Shown here piece after piece: positions 12,575-19,500 of a stretch of DNA of 41,843 bases. The stretch spans positions 1 through 41,843 of the IMG/VR virus record IMGVR_UViG_3300042503_001060; one strand, given 5' to 3'. This DNA is from a virus. Within the stretch, counting starts at the first letter, position 1, and each line of letters starts with the position of its first letter. The notes under the pieces are model-generated. The model had not been told where the DNA came from. It was given only the letters and a program-made list of their open reading frames with translations, and did no database searches. The position numbers and the translations under genes were made by a program.

Positions 12575-12608
12575 AGCCAAGGGATAACAATGCGTTATGC
12601 GATTGGCT
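12575..12608. other. Nested palindrome (cruciform-like)
   Basis: Outer arms AGCCAA (12575-12580) and TTGGCT (12603-12608) enclose inner arms ATAAC (12584-12588) and GTTAT (12594-12598). Lies in the 302-nt gap 12484-12785, just upstream of the -35 at 12553. Candidate regulator-binding site or RNA hairpin. Confidence 0.5.
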
Positions 12609-12626
12609 GTCTAGGCAGGGCGGAAT

Positions 12627-12653
12627 GTGATCATGCGGCTTTCGCAGGATCAC
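12627..12653. other. Imperfect hairpin GTGATC...GATCAC
   Basis: Outer 6 bp GTGATC/GATCAC, one A-G mismatch, then TGCG/CGCA around a 5-nt loop. In the same gap as the nested palindrome. No T-tract, so not a simple terminator. Confidence 0.5.
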
Positions 12654-12741
12654 GCTGCTTTGCAGGAATCCGCCTCTGTCGTGACGAATCCCTATTATCC
12701 CTACTGCTCCCCTAGACTTGTGCTAGATAACCGCTCTTGAC

Positions 12742-12758
12742 ACTTGGGCGCACCAAGT
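12742..12758. promoter_or_regulatory. Operator-like inverted repeat ACTTGG-5-CCAAGT
   Basis: Perfect 6-bp half-sites separated by five bases, the size of a dimeric HTH repressor site. It lies 27 nt downstream of the 73-aa gene's end. The two XRE regulators encoded nearby are candidate ligands. Confidence 0.4.
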
Positions 12759-12785
12759 TTGACAAGCGGGGAGGGTAGGGCGGGG

Positions 12786-13007
12786 TCAAGATGCAAGGGT
12801 GACCGACCATTGTTCCCACATGGATTGCAGGTCAATGCTGTTGGAGCCAGCTACAACGTTGCATGGAAGTGTCCAGCGAGTCACGCAAGCCTCTGGAAAG
12901 ATTGAGCGCAGGTGGTCGGCAAAGGCATCCATGCGAGGGTCGGAACCGCCAATACGGATGTCTACACCGAGGCGTTTGGGAGCTTGGGTTTGTGGCTGTT
13001 GGTTCAT
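12786..13007 (-). CDS. 73-aa protein of unknown function
   Basis: MNQQPQTQAPKRLGVDIRIG from an ATG with GGAG upstream. A Gln/Pro-rich lead, then DPRMDAFADHLRSIFPEACV and a Trp-rich end (SMWEQWSVTLAS). First gene downstream of hammerhead C. No family recognised. Confidence 0.65.
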   Translation of the reverse strand: MNQQPQTQAPKRLGVDIRIGGSDPRMDAFADHLRSIFPEACVTRWTLPCNVVAGSNSIDLQSMWEQWSVTLAS

Positions 13008-13040
13008 GGTTGGTTGCTCCTAAGTGTGTGGAAGGGTTGG

Positions 13041-13092
13041 GGTCTCGTCAGTGCCCGCAGTACGGACAGACAGCCTCGCGGCTGTTTCGACC
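13041..13092 (-). ncRNA. Type II hammerhead ribozyme, element C
   Basis: Minus strand: GGTC, GAAA, stem III ACAGCC/GGCTGT with GNRA tetraloop GCGA, GUC, stem I TGTCCG/CGGGCA (one G-U) with loop TACTG, CTGACGA, GACC. Stem II GGTC/GACC is perfect. Predicted cut between 13069 and 13068. It begins 3 nt after the stop of the 83-aa gene. It differs from A and B mainly by paired, compensating changes. Confidence 0.88.
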
Positions 13093-13095
13093 TGA

Positions 13096-13347
13096 TCAGT
13101 CTTGCCAAGTGGCAAAGCCTACGATGCAGTGGCCCTTATCAGCCGGACGGATGGTGATGTCGTCGCCGTAGTTGTCGACCTCTGCCCGCTGTCCGGTAAT
13201 GCCCATCATCGCTTTGAGCGCACGAACCACGCCGCGATCGGTCAGGCTGCCGTTTACAGTGTCGCGGCGAACCCAGTTGTAGTTCGCTTCACCGCCGAAG
13301 GTGTCGGTGACTTCAAACATCCACTTGCCATTGTTCTTGCTTGCCAT
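13096..13347 (-). CDS. 83-aa protein of unknown function
   Basis: MASKNNGKWMFEVTDTFGGEANYNW..., ATG with GAGAGG upstream. Contains SLTDRGVVRALKAMMGITGQ (a helix) and IRPADKGHCIVGFATWQD. Similar in layout to small phage proteins in early regions; the fold looks like a beta sheet plus one helix. Directly followed by hammerhead C. Function unknown. Confidence 0.65.
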   Translation of the reverse strand: MASKNNGKWMFEVTDTFGGEANYNWVRRDTVNGSLTDRGVVRALKAMMGITGQRAEVDNYGDDITIRPADKGHCIVGFATWQD

Positions 13348-13393
13348 TGTGTGCCTCTCAGAGTGTCAGTGTGTTGTTGTTGTGGTTCAGTGG

Positions 13394-13642
13394 TTAGACA
13401 AAGTGAGCGATGCGTGCCCAGGCTACTGGCGCGCCGTTGTCGTCTCCGTAGGGAGTTCCGTCCGTGGTGCTGTCGACGTAGATCTCGCCGCAATCGTCAA
13501 CGATGCGCGCATCCACAATGCCCAGCAGCGCCATAAGTGTCGTGACAATGACGTTTGCGTCTTCGGTCATGATTGTGCCGGCAAAGTCACAACCCTCTGG
13601 TTCGCCACCCAACTTTGTCGACGTGTACAGTTCCCAAACCAT
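13394..13642 (-). CDS. 82-aa protein of unknown function, first gene of the leftward arm
   Basis: The ATG at 13642 (MVWELYTSTKLGG) has GAGGG upstream; another ATG at 13672 is only a few bases from the predicted transcription start. Acidic, with a helix (VIVTTLMALLGIVDARIVDDCG). Layout parallels the next gene: a beta-rich start, then a Leu/Met helix, then an acidic strand. The two may be distant paralogues. Function unknown. Confidence 0.65.
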   Translation of the reverse strand: MVWELYTSTKLGGEPEGCDFAGTIMTEDANVIVTTLMALLGIVDARIVDDCGEIYVDSTTDGTPYGDDNGAPVAWARIAHFV

Positions 13643-13685
13643 GTGACCCTCGCTTGTGTGTGTCACCGTCATTGGCGACATCCAC

Positions 13686-13714
13686 AATCTAGGACTGCCC
13701 CACAACCCTGTCAA
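13686..13714 (-). promoter_or_regulatory. Main leftward early promoter
   Basis: Minus strand: -35 TTGACA (13714-13709), 17-nt spacer, -10 TAGATT (13691-13686). It begins the leftward gene block and directs the transcript that carries all three hammerheads. Confidence 0.7.
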
Positions 13715-14170
13715 GAACAATTCAGCACAAGATGCAAGATGGTTCGACAATAGGCTTACCGATCACGTTTACACAGCAGTTGTCAGGGCTGCAAGGTCTG
13801 CAAAGACAGCCAAACCCGACGCAGCAGGATGCCCTACAAGGCGCGCGAACGGTCTCAGGCAGGGGTCAGGTAGGGGTCAAACCGCAGCACCTTGCAGCGT
13901 AGGGGGGTCTGCTAGCTGGCATGGCTGGCGAGTCTGCAGGAATCCCTACAGCCGACCCATCGCCCTGCTGCCAGACAATGCTCGGGCGGGTGCAGTGCGT
14001 GCGCGTAGACCGTGCCCAGGCGTGCGTGCGTGCGTGCGGCCAGGCGCGTGGGTGCTCGAGCGTGCGCGTAGGGGCCGGGTATAAGGGAGGGTGTTCCGGC
14101 GCGGGTGTTACTCTTATACTACCAACACCCCATCCAAAAAATTTCCCCTACCCTTTCCGCCGGAGTCCCG
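13715..14170. other. Non-coding region between the divergent arms
   Basis: 456 nt with no convincing gene. It holds a tandem AGGGGTCA (13861-13868 and 13872-13879, one helical turn apart), a GCGT-rich alternating tract around 14028-14070, and the inverted repeat at 14103-14130. Short plus-strand frames here lack ribosome-binding sites. Likely the main regulatory region for both arms. Confidence 0.6.
14103..14130 (+). promoter_or_regulatory. Inverted repeat around a TATACT element (possible rightward promoter/operator)
   Basis: GGGTGTT (14103-14109) and AACACCC (14124-14130) flank TATACT (14115-14120), a good -10. The matching -35 (TGTTCC, 14092-14097) is poor. It may be a repressed or activator-dependent promoter for the two genes at 14171-14598. 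A third GGGTGTT lies at 14089-14095. Confidence 0.4.
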
Positions 14171-14380
14171 ATGCAGCCAATTCCCGACAACAAGACCGGA
14201 TACAGCTTGGCGCTGCTGTCCGGCGTACTCGTATTCATCGCCAGCCTGTCCTCATTTTATGCGGGACGGCGTTCGGTCGAAGTGGGCGGAACGGTGTTGG
14301 CCTCTGACGGCTGTCCTATCTGCGACTGCAGTCGGGCGGTAGTTGCCTTACCCGGTGCAGTTTCTGCGGTAGCCCAATGA
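14171..14380 (+). CDS. 69-aa single-pass membrane protein
   Basis: The ATG at 14171 follows CGGAG at good spacing. A hydrophobic helix (LALLSGVLVFIASLSSFYAG, about residues 13-32) is followed by a short domain with CPICDC. It is the first rightward gene, and its stop overlaps the next start (ATGA). Membrane location is clear, function is not. Confidence 0.62.
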   Translation: MQPIPDNKTGYSLALLSGVLVFIASLSSFYAGRRSVEVGGTVLASDGCPICDCSRAVVALPGAVSAVAQ

Positions 14381-14598
14381 ACTTGGCAAAGCCAATGAGA
14401 ACGCCCGAGACAGCCATAGAGGTACAGTGCTGGCGCTGCAGGTGGGTCCGGTTTGTCGACCTGACAACAGCGCAGCACATACCGGCGATAGGGCCGTTTG
14501 CTTGGGGCTGCAAGATGTGTCGGGCGGACAACCACCTGACCCGAATACAGGCTTGGCGGCTGACGCTGGATGCTAGGTACTTGAATAGACGGTGTTAG
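14377..14598 (+). CDS. 73-aa zinc-finger protein (Com-like layout)
   Basis: Two Cys pairs, CWRC (about residue 18) and CKMC (about 45), separated by a 24-residue loop, then an Arg-rich helix (RIQAWRLTLDARYLNRRC). This resembles small phage Com-type zinc fingers that bind RNA or DNA, by layout only. Co-translated with the membrane protein through an ATGA overlap. Confidence 0.58.
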   Translation: MNLAKPMRTPETAIEVQCWRCRWVRFVDLTTAQHIPAIGPFAWGCKMCRADNHLTRIQAWRLTLDARYLNRRC

Positions 14599-14663
14599 TT
14601 GTAGCTGCAGGACCACAAGGCTTTACTGCCGGCGTGGGTTCACGAATACACCCGGTTAGCCCC

Positions 14664-14732
14664 GGGTCCCTAGACGCTTCGAAAGCTATCCGTCGCGCCG
14701 TCACTGGCCCCTTGCGGGTCTCGCTAGACGCT
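14664..14732. repeat. Direct repeat GGGTC(n)CTAGACGCT upstream of the late promoter
   Basis: GGGTCCCTAGACGCT (14664-14678) and GGGTCTCGCTAGACGCT (14716-14732) share both ends, with starts 52 bp apart. They lie in the 283-nt gap 14599-14881, which otherwise holds a CCCCCTT/AAGGGGG interrupted hairpin (14732-14768) and the promoter. Possible activator or terminase sites. Confidence 0.45.
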
Positions 14733-14784
14733 CCCCCTTTGCCACAAATAAATGCAAAGATCAAGGGGGCGTTTGGAAACGGTG

Positions 14785-14813
14785 TTGGCAAGGGCTGCGT
14801 CTTGCTGTATAGT
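14785..14813 (+). promoter_or_regulatory. Rightward promoter of the structural operon
   Basis: -35 TTGGCA (14785-14790), 17-nt spacer, -10 TATAGT (14808-14813): ten of twelve consensus bases. It sits about 70 nt before the first gene of the packaging and structural block. Confidence 0.7.
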
Positions 14814-14881
14814 CAGGCTGACTGCTGGGCTGGAGCGGAAACGCCGCGTCTTGTAACAGCAAACACGACTCATGGAGCAAC

Positions 14882-15247
14882 ATGACGACCCTAGAACAAC
14901 CGGATTTAGACGACGACGAAGTGGACGACGACGAAGTGGACGACGCGCCAACCGATTTGCCAATTGTCACCCGTTGGACAGCCTGCGTTGAGTGCGGCTG
15001 CGAACTGTCGGAAAGCAGCAAGTCCCTCTGCGTTCAGTGTGCAAACGACACGACGCACAAGTACGCGCACGACACCGGCGATGGGCAACCCATAAACCTT
15101 GAGGCCGAGTACGCCACGGTGTACAGAAAGCTGCTGGACGTTGCCGACGACAGGCTCAATGTCGAAACGTCGCCTGCTTCGCAAACAGCCGCCCTTATCG
15201 CCGCAACCTCGGTCCTCAACAGCATCCGTTCACTGCGTGACCAATGA
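14882..15247 (+). CDS. 121-aa acidic zinc-ribbon protein; candidate packaging accessory (possible small terminase)
   Basis: Starts MTTLEQPDLDDDEVDDDEVD; the tandem DDDEV comes from a repeated 15-bp unit. CVECGC and CVQCAND form a zinc knuckle, followed by helices (EAEYATVYRKLLDVADDRLN and LIAATSVLNSIRSLRD). Two genes before the large terminase, where a small terminase is expected, yet no HTH is obvious. GGAG precedes the ATG. Confidence 0.55.
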   Translation: MTTLEQPDLDDDEVDDDEVDDAPTDLPIVTRWTACVECGCELSESSKSLCVQCANDTTHKYAHDTGDGQPINLEAEYATVYRKLLDVADDRLNVETSPASQTAALIAATSVLNSIRSLRDQ

Positions 15248-15465
15248 GTAAGCCCCTCCTGCCGGACCTCTACGAAGAAGCCACCGCTGTCTACAAAGAC
15301 CTTGTTTCCGCCTCCGAAGATGCCCGCGAGTGGTTCAAAATCCGGGTCGCTGTCGCCGGCAAGATCGACCAAATCAACAAGATGAAGCGACCGGGCGGGA
15401 AGGCCAAAGGCGACCGCCTCCCTGACGACGGCGGCTTTGACGACGGATTCCCCGACATAGAGTAA
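15244..15465 (+). CDS. 73-aa helical protein upstream of the large terminase
   Basis: MSKPLLPDLYEEATAVYKDL ... FKIRVAVAGKIDQINKMKRP then an acidic Gly/Asp tail (DDGGFDDGFPDIE). ATGA overlap with the previous gene and 34 nt before the terminase. Together with its neighbour it is the best place for the small terminase function, but size and motifs do not prove it. Confidence 0.5.
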   Translation: MSKPLLPDLYEEATAVYKDLVSASEDAREWFKIRVAVAGKIDQINKMKRPGGKAKGDRLPDDGGFDDGFPDIE

Positions 15466-15499
15466 GCTGTCCTTGCCGGGCGCACGGCGGAGGCGGACA

Positions 15500-17551
15500 A
15501 TGACCAAGGCAATCGAGCGGGGAACAGACGGCGGCAAGAAGGCGGTGCCGGGCAAGCCCAAGAAGAAGAAGGGGCCTGTGTCCCGCGTGCAGGCTTCTCA
15601 GGCAGAGAGGCGGCGCACAGACCCGGTTACGGCCTACAAGGTGGCTGTGACCAACCGCGACCCCTTGACGCCGCAGGTCTTGCCCCAACACGAGAACGCC
15701 GTCCGCAAGCAACTGTCTGCGGGCAAGCAAGACTTCGACCTCCGCACAGAGGAGGGTCTTGCCGAGTTCCGTGCAGCAGCCCGCAAGAACTTCCAAATCT
15801 TCTGCACCCGCGTTGCCGTCATCCAGCCCAAGTCCGGCCCCAAGGAGCGGTTCAAGTGGAACCGTGCCCAGCGGCGTCTTGCAGCGACTATCATCGCCCA
15901 GTTGGCAGCCGGCAAGCCGATGCAAGCCGTAGTTGCCAAGGCACGGCAGTGGGGCTGTTCGACCCTTATCACCGTCCTTATCTCGTGGCTCATGGTCCGC
16001 ACGCCTTCGTACAAGGCAGCGGTTGTGCTGCACGACAAGCGGTTTGCCCCCAGTTTTAGGGACAAGTACCGGATGATCATGCAGTCCGCTTGCCGGCTGT
16101 TGGGGCTGTCCATCACCGTGGACAACAACAACCGACTGCAGTTGTCCAACGGGAGCATGGTTGACTTCTACTCGGCGGGCACCAAGGCCACGGCGGCCAA
16201 CGTCTGTCGGTCGGAGACATACCAGGTCCTGCACCTCACGGAAATCCCGTACTGGTACGATGTCCAGACCACCATGACCGCTTGCCTGCAGTCGGTCGAG
16301 TTGGAAAAGGGCAACGGCGTCTTTATTGAGTCCACGCCCCGCGGCAGAGGCGATGCGTTTCACAACCTGTACCTCAACGCCAAACTCGGCAAGACCGGTT
16401 ACGCCCCTGTCTTTGTGCCGTGGCACGAACTGGACGGGCACAGCACCCCGTTGACAGACATGCAGTGCGAAGTTGTCCGCAACTACCTGTCGGGCGCTTT
16501 GGGGACCAATGCAGCCGCCGCAGCAGAGCGCGAGTACGGACTTGTGCCAGACGTTGAGGAGCGAGTGCGACGGTTCGGCCTGTCGCCGCAGCAGTATGTC
16601 TGGTGGTGCCGCAAGCTGCGGGACAAGTTCAACCTCAACATCTCTGGCATCAAGACCGAGTTCCCCGACGACGACGAGACGTGCTTCTTGACCTCTGGCC
16701 AGACCGTGTTGTCCGGCGAACAACTGCAGGAGATGGGCAAGCAGGTCATGCTGGAGCGCGATAGGTGGAAGCGCGGCGTTGTGGTCGACGGCAGGTGGCA
16801 GGAGTGCGTCGGCGGCTGGTTCGAGAAGCTGTCGGACTACGACCCGCAGGCGCAGTACCTCATGGCTGCGGACATCGGCCAAGGCGGCACCGACGGCGAC
16901 ATGACGGTCATCGGCGTGGCCAAACTGTACGGCGGCAAGCTGCACATGGTCGCGGGATTTGCTGGCTGGTGCGACCCTTCCGAAGCTGCCGACAAAGCCA
17001 AGGAGATGTGGACCTACTACGGCAAGCCGATGATGGCACCCGAGGCCAACGGCCCCGGCGTGGCGTTTATTCAAGCCTGTCGTGGGATTGGCATCTACAA
17101 CATGTGGCTGCGGCAAAAGCTCAATGCGGTCGAGCACGCGCTGGAAACCAAGATCGGCGTGCAGACGACTTCGGCCACCAAGCCGGCGATGATTGCGGCG
17201 CTTCGGACGGCGTGCAGGCAGAAGCAACTGGTCTGCGGCTGGGAGCCTGTCTACGGCCAGATGTCGACCTTCTGCTGGACCGACATCAACTGCGTCACGG
17301 CGCGGGCAGTCAAAGGCGCCAAGGACGACGCGGCGATGATGACAGCCATTCTGTGCTGGGTAGCCGGGCAGTTGCCGGACCAAGAGCGGCTACAGCAGCA
17401 AACGACACAGCGACCGCTGGACTTCTTGCGCTCGGAGCCCGCCGTTGCCGATTGGCAGTCCCCTGGCATCACCCATCCAGCGCACTTGCCGCCCGTGTCT
17501 GCGGTGCCAACAGCCCCCCGACAGTCCGGTTCGGTGCTGGATTTCTTGTAG
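15500..17551 (+). CDS. terL: Large terminase (ATPase/nuclease packaging motor)
   Basis: 683 aa from the ATG at 15500 (GGAGG upstream; an earlier TTG in frame was not chosen). Basic N-terminus (KPKKKKG). ATPase: Walker A-like KARQWGCSTL near 150, Walker B-like VLHLTEIPYW near 245 with the catalytic Glu, and STPRGRGDAFHNLY coupling motif. RNase H-type nuclease: MAADIGQGGTDGD near 455, APEANGPG near 513, and KGAKDDAAMM near 606 give the metal-binding acidic residues. It cuts concatemers and pumps DNA into the prohead through the portal. Confidence 0.93.
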   Translation: MTKAIERGTDGGKKAVPGKPKKKKGPVSRVQASQAERRRTDPVTAYKVAVTNRDPLTPQVLPQHENAVRKQLSAGKQDFDLRTEEGLAEFRAAARKNFQIFCTRVAVIQPKSGPKERFKWNRAQRRLAATIIAQLAAGKPMQAVVAKARQWGCSTLITVLISWLMVRTPSYKAAVVLHDKRFAPSFRDKYRMIMQSACRLLGLSITVDNNNRLQLSNGSMVDFYSAGTKATAANVCRSETYQVLHLTEIPYWYDVQTTMTACLQSVELEKGNGVFIESTPRGRGDAFHNLYLNAKLGKTGYAPVFVPWHELDGHSTPLTDMQCEVVRNYLSGALGTNAAAAAEREYGLVPDVEERVRRFGLSPQQYVWWCRKLRDKFNLNISGIKTEFPDDDETCFLTSGQTVLSGEQLQEMGKQVMLERDRWKRGVVVDGRWQECVGGWFEKLSDYDPQAQYLMAADIGQGGTDGDMTVIGVAKLYGGKLHMVAGFAGWCDPSEAADKAKEMWTYYGKPMMAPEANGPGVAFIQACRGIGIYNMWLRQKLNAVEHALETKIGVQTTSATKPAMIAALRTACRQKQLVCGWEPVYGQMSTFCWTDINCVTARAVKGAKDDAAMMTAILCWVAGQLPDQERLQQQTTQRPLDFLRSEPAVADWQSPGITHPAHLPPVSAVPTAPRQSGSVLDFL

Positions 17552-17589
17552 ATTGTCCTTGTGCTTGCAAAGTCCAGCCGATTGTCGCA

Positions 17590-17615
17590 GCATTGTCCCG
17601 TGCCCTGCACAATGC
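17590..17615 (+). other. Hairpin in the terminase-downstream gap
   Basis: Perfect 7-bp GCATTGT/ACAATGC around a 12-nt loop in the 77-nt gap before the 115-aa gene. The hairpin ends 13 nt before that ATG and could limit its translation. No T-tract. Confidence 0.45.
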
Positions 17616-17628
17616 GGGCGGGTGTTTC

Positions 17629-17976
17629 ATGCAAACTGCCGTCCTTGTACTGTCCGCTGTTTGCGCCTTGCTTGCCGTGACTACGGTGCATGCCGTCTTG
17701 TACGCGCAGCTTATCAAGCGGGAAGCGCAGCGGCAGAAGCAGGCGCACAAAGAGCAGTACGACGCACGCGGAACACGGCTGCTGGACCTCGACTACGCCA
17801 TGACCAAGGTGCAGTCGGACCTTGCCGCAGAGCGACACCTTGTAAGAATGATGCTTGCCGCGTCCGCGCCTACAGCCGTTGCAGCCGCAGTCGGCTACCA
17901 GCCCGCCGTAGAGCGCGTCGAACAGACCAAGGCAGCCCAAGACCTCAACGACATTTTGCTGTCCCGCGGAGGCTAG
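17629..17976 (+). CDS. 115-aa membrane-anchored coiled-coil protein
   Basis: Begins MQTAVLVLSAVCALLAVTTV, a membrane helix or signal anchor, followed by a long charged helix (QRQKQAHKEQYDAR...LDYAMTKVQSDLAAERHL). The ATG at 17629 has GGGCGGG upstream; upstream extension of this frame only overlaps the terminase. Location between terminase and virion genes suggests a virion-associated or ejection-channel part, without proof. Confidence 0.6.
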   Translation: MQTAVLVLSAVCALLAVTTVHAVLYAQLIKREAQRQKQAHKEQYDARGTRLLDLDYAMTKVQSDLAAERHLVRMMLAASAPTAVAAAVGYQPAVERVEQTKAAQDLNDILLSRGG

Positions 17977-17977
17977 T

Positions 17978-19492
17978 ATGCCCAAGAACGAAAGTTTCGG
18001 TCTATTGCGCGATGCACAGCGTTCGGCAACCGGTCCCGAGATGCGCCAGCGTGCAGGTCAGAAGTTGGGCGAAGTCGGCAAGTCCTTTGGCACTGCGACT
18101 GACAGCCTGCTTGAAGCCATTCGCCCCAAAGAGCCACGCATTGCCGGCGTCGACAAGAACGGCCAACCGCTGTACGAAGACCCGTTTGGCTTCGGTCCAC
18201 CGATTACCAAGCGCGAGTACGACATCGCACAGATGGCGTTGGGCATGATCGGCGGCGGCGGCGGTCCTTCGGGCATGGCTATGGGCGCCCGCTTGCCTGC
18301 TATGGGTCGCGGTCCTGTAGGTCGCGGTCTGCCCCGCCCGACAGCCGAAGTCCTGCCCCCTGACCCGTCGATCTTCAACCGCGGTCCCGGTCGCATCATC
18401 GACCCGTTGCCGCGGAGTCCAGAGATTCTGCCACCCGGCAACAATCCGTTCGCCCGTCCCGGCGCCGTCATTGACCCGCTATCCCGCGGCGGTACAGGGC
18501 TTGCTACTAGAGGCGGCAGCGGTCTTGCCACAACGGGCGGAGCTCCGGCTGGACAAGGCGGCGGCCTAGGCTTTCCGCGTCCGACAGGTATGCGCCCCGG
18601 CGAGTCCGGCCCCATGCCAATGCCCGGCGGCCAGCCGGTTCCCAAAGACCCCTTTGCCGGCTTTGGCAACCAGTTCTCCAACATCAAATACGGGCCAGAC
18701 TTCGGCGGCATAGCCAAAAAGGTCGGCGGCGCCATGCTCGGTAGCGGCGCTCTTGCCGCAGGCGCCGGCATGTTGTCCGCCCGTGACCCGCAAGCCCCCG
18801 CTGCAGGTCCGCAAGCCGCAGCCCCGCCGTACCCAACGCTCATGGGCGCTGGCATTGCCGCAGGAGCCCCGTACCTCAAGGATGCGGTAGGCGCTGGCAT
18901 GGAGGCGTTCCGTGGCTTGGGCGACCCGCAGTTGCCTCCAGAGCCCATCCGTGCCAGCGGTCGCGACAAGAAGCGCGGCGTGCCAGTGCAGCAGTCCGGC
19001 AGTGCGACACAAGCCGTGTCCAGCGCGATGCAGCAAGGGCAGGGTCAGCCGTCGCAGTCCATGCAAGGCGGCGGTCAACAAGGCGGCGGTACAGGCCCCG
19101 GTTACTGGATTGACATGCTGCAAGCCGCGGACACCGGTGACGCCTATGCGCGTGACCTGGTTGCCCTACGCGAGCAAGCCCGCGGTGCTGCCATCCAAGC
19201 CGCCCAGCGCGGCGAAGAACTGCAGTTTGTCCCGGTCATGGACTACCGCGGCAACAAGATGCACTTCGTCAACGCAGGCGGCGGCGACGTTGTGCTGGAC
19301 ATGAACGACGAACAGGACCGAGCGCAGTACCAGCGCATCGTGTCCAAGACCGGCTTTGCACCGGAGCAGTTGCAGCAGTGGGCCAGTCGCACGTCCGCGC
19401 CCCTTATGGGCTACTTCGAGCGCGGCGGCGGTCCACGGCGTCCAGACTTTGACCCCAACCAGCGCATCGAACTGCCGTCGCAAGTTCGCTAG
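17978..19492 (+). CDS. 504-aa Gly/Pro-rich protein, probable virion component
   Basis: GGAGG precedes the ATG. The N-terminal 90 residues are charged and helical; residues about 90-320 are Gly/Pro/Arg-rich low complexity (GRGPVGRGLPRPTAE, RGGTGLATRGGSGLATTGG); an Ala/Gly helix (AMLGSGALAAGAGMLSA) could insert into membrane; the C-terminus regains globular character (FVPVMDYRGNKMHFVNAGGG). Position between terminase and portal with similar Gly/Ala neighbours suggests a minor head or ejection protein. No named family recognised. Confidence 0.6.
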   Translation: MPKNESFGLLRDAQRSATGPEMRQRAGQKLGEVGKSFGTATDSLLEAIRPKEPRIAGVDKNGQPLYEDPFGFGPPITKREYDIAQMALGMIGGGGGPSGMAMGARLPAMGRGPVGRGLPRPTAEVLPPDPSIFNRGPGRIIDPLPRSPEILPPGNNPFARPGAVIDPLSRGGTGLATRGGSGLATTGGAPAGQGGGLGFPRPTGMRPGESGPMPMPGGQPVPKDPFAGFGNQFSNIKYGPDFGGIAKKVGGAMLGSGALAAGAGMLSARDPQAPAAGPQAAAPPYPTLMGAGIAAGAPYLKDAVGAGMEAFRGLGDPQLPPEPIRASGRDKKRGVPVQQSGSATQAVSSAMQQGQGQPSQSMQGGGQQGGGTGPGYWIDMLQAADTGDAYARDLVALREQARGAAIQAAQRGEELQFVPVMDYRGNKMHFVNAGGGDVVLDMNDEQDRAQYQRIVSKTGFAPEQLQQWASRTSAPLMGYFERGGGPRRPDFDPNQRIELPSQVR

Positions 19493-19500
19493 GAGGACCC

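Noticed and set aside
13656-14342. Plus-strand frames of 83-142 aa in the inter-arm region
   Set aside because: They lack ribosome sites and show the Arg/Ala/Pro bias of shadow frames. The frame starting at 14171 with CGGAG and a membrane helix is the credible gene.
14599-14700. tRNA-like T-arm (GGGTTCACGAATACACCC)
   Set aside because: The loop and stem sizes do not match a T-arm and no acceptor or anticodon stem can be formed around it.
15374-17383. 669-aa open frame antisense to the large terminase
   Set aside because: It is the complement of a gene with full terminase motifs, has no ribosome site and contains no domain. Long antisense frames are expected in G+C-rich DNA. The same applies to 20454-22031 and 22886-24151 on the minus strand.
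16765-17976. 403-aa plus-strand frame
   Set aside because: Its first 288 codons are the terminase gene in another frame with Arg/Ala-rich nonsense. Only the part from the ATG at 17629 (115 aa) looks like protein, so I called that.
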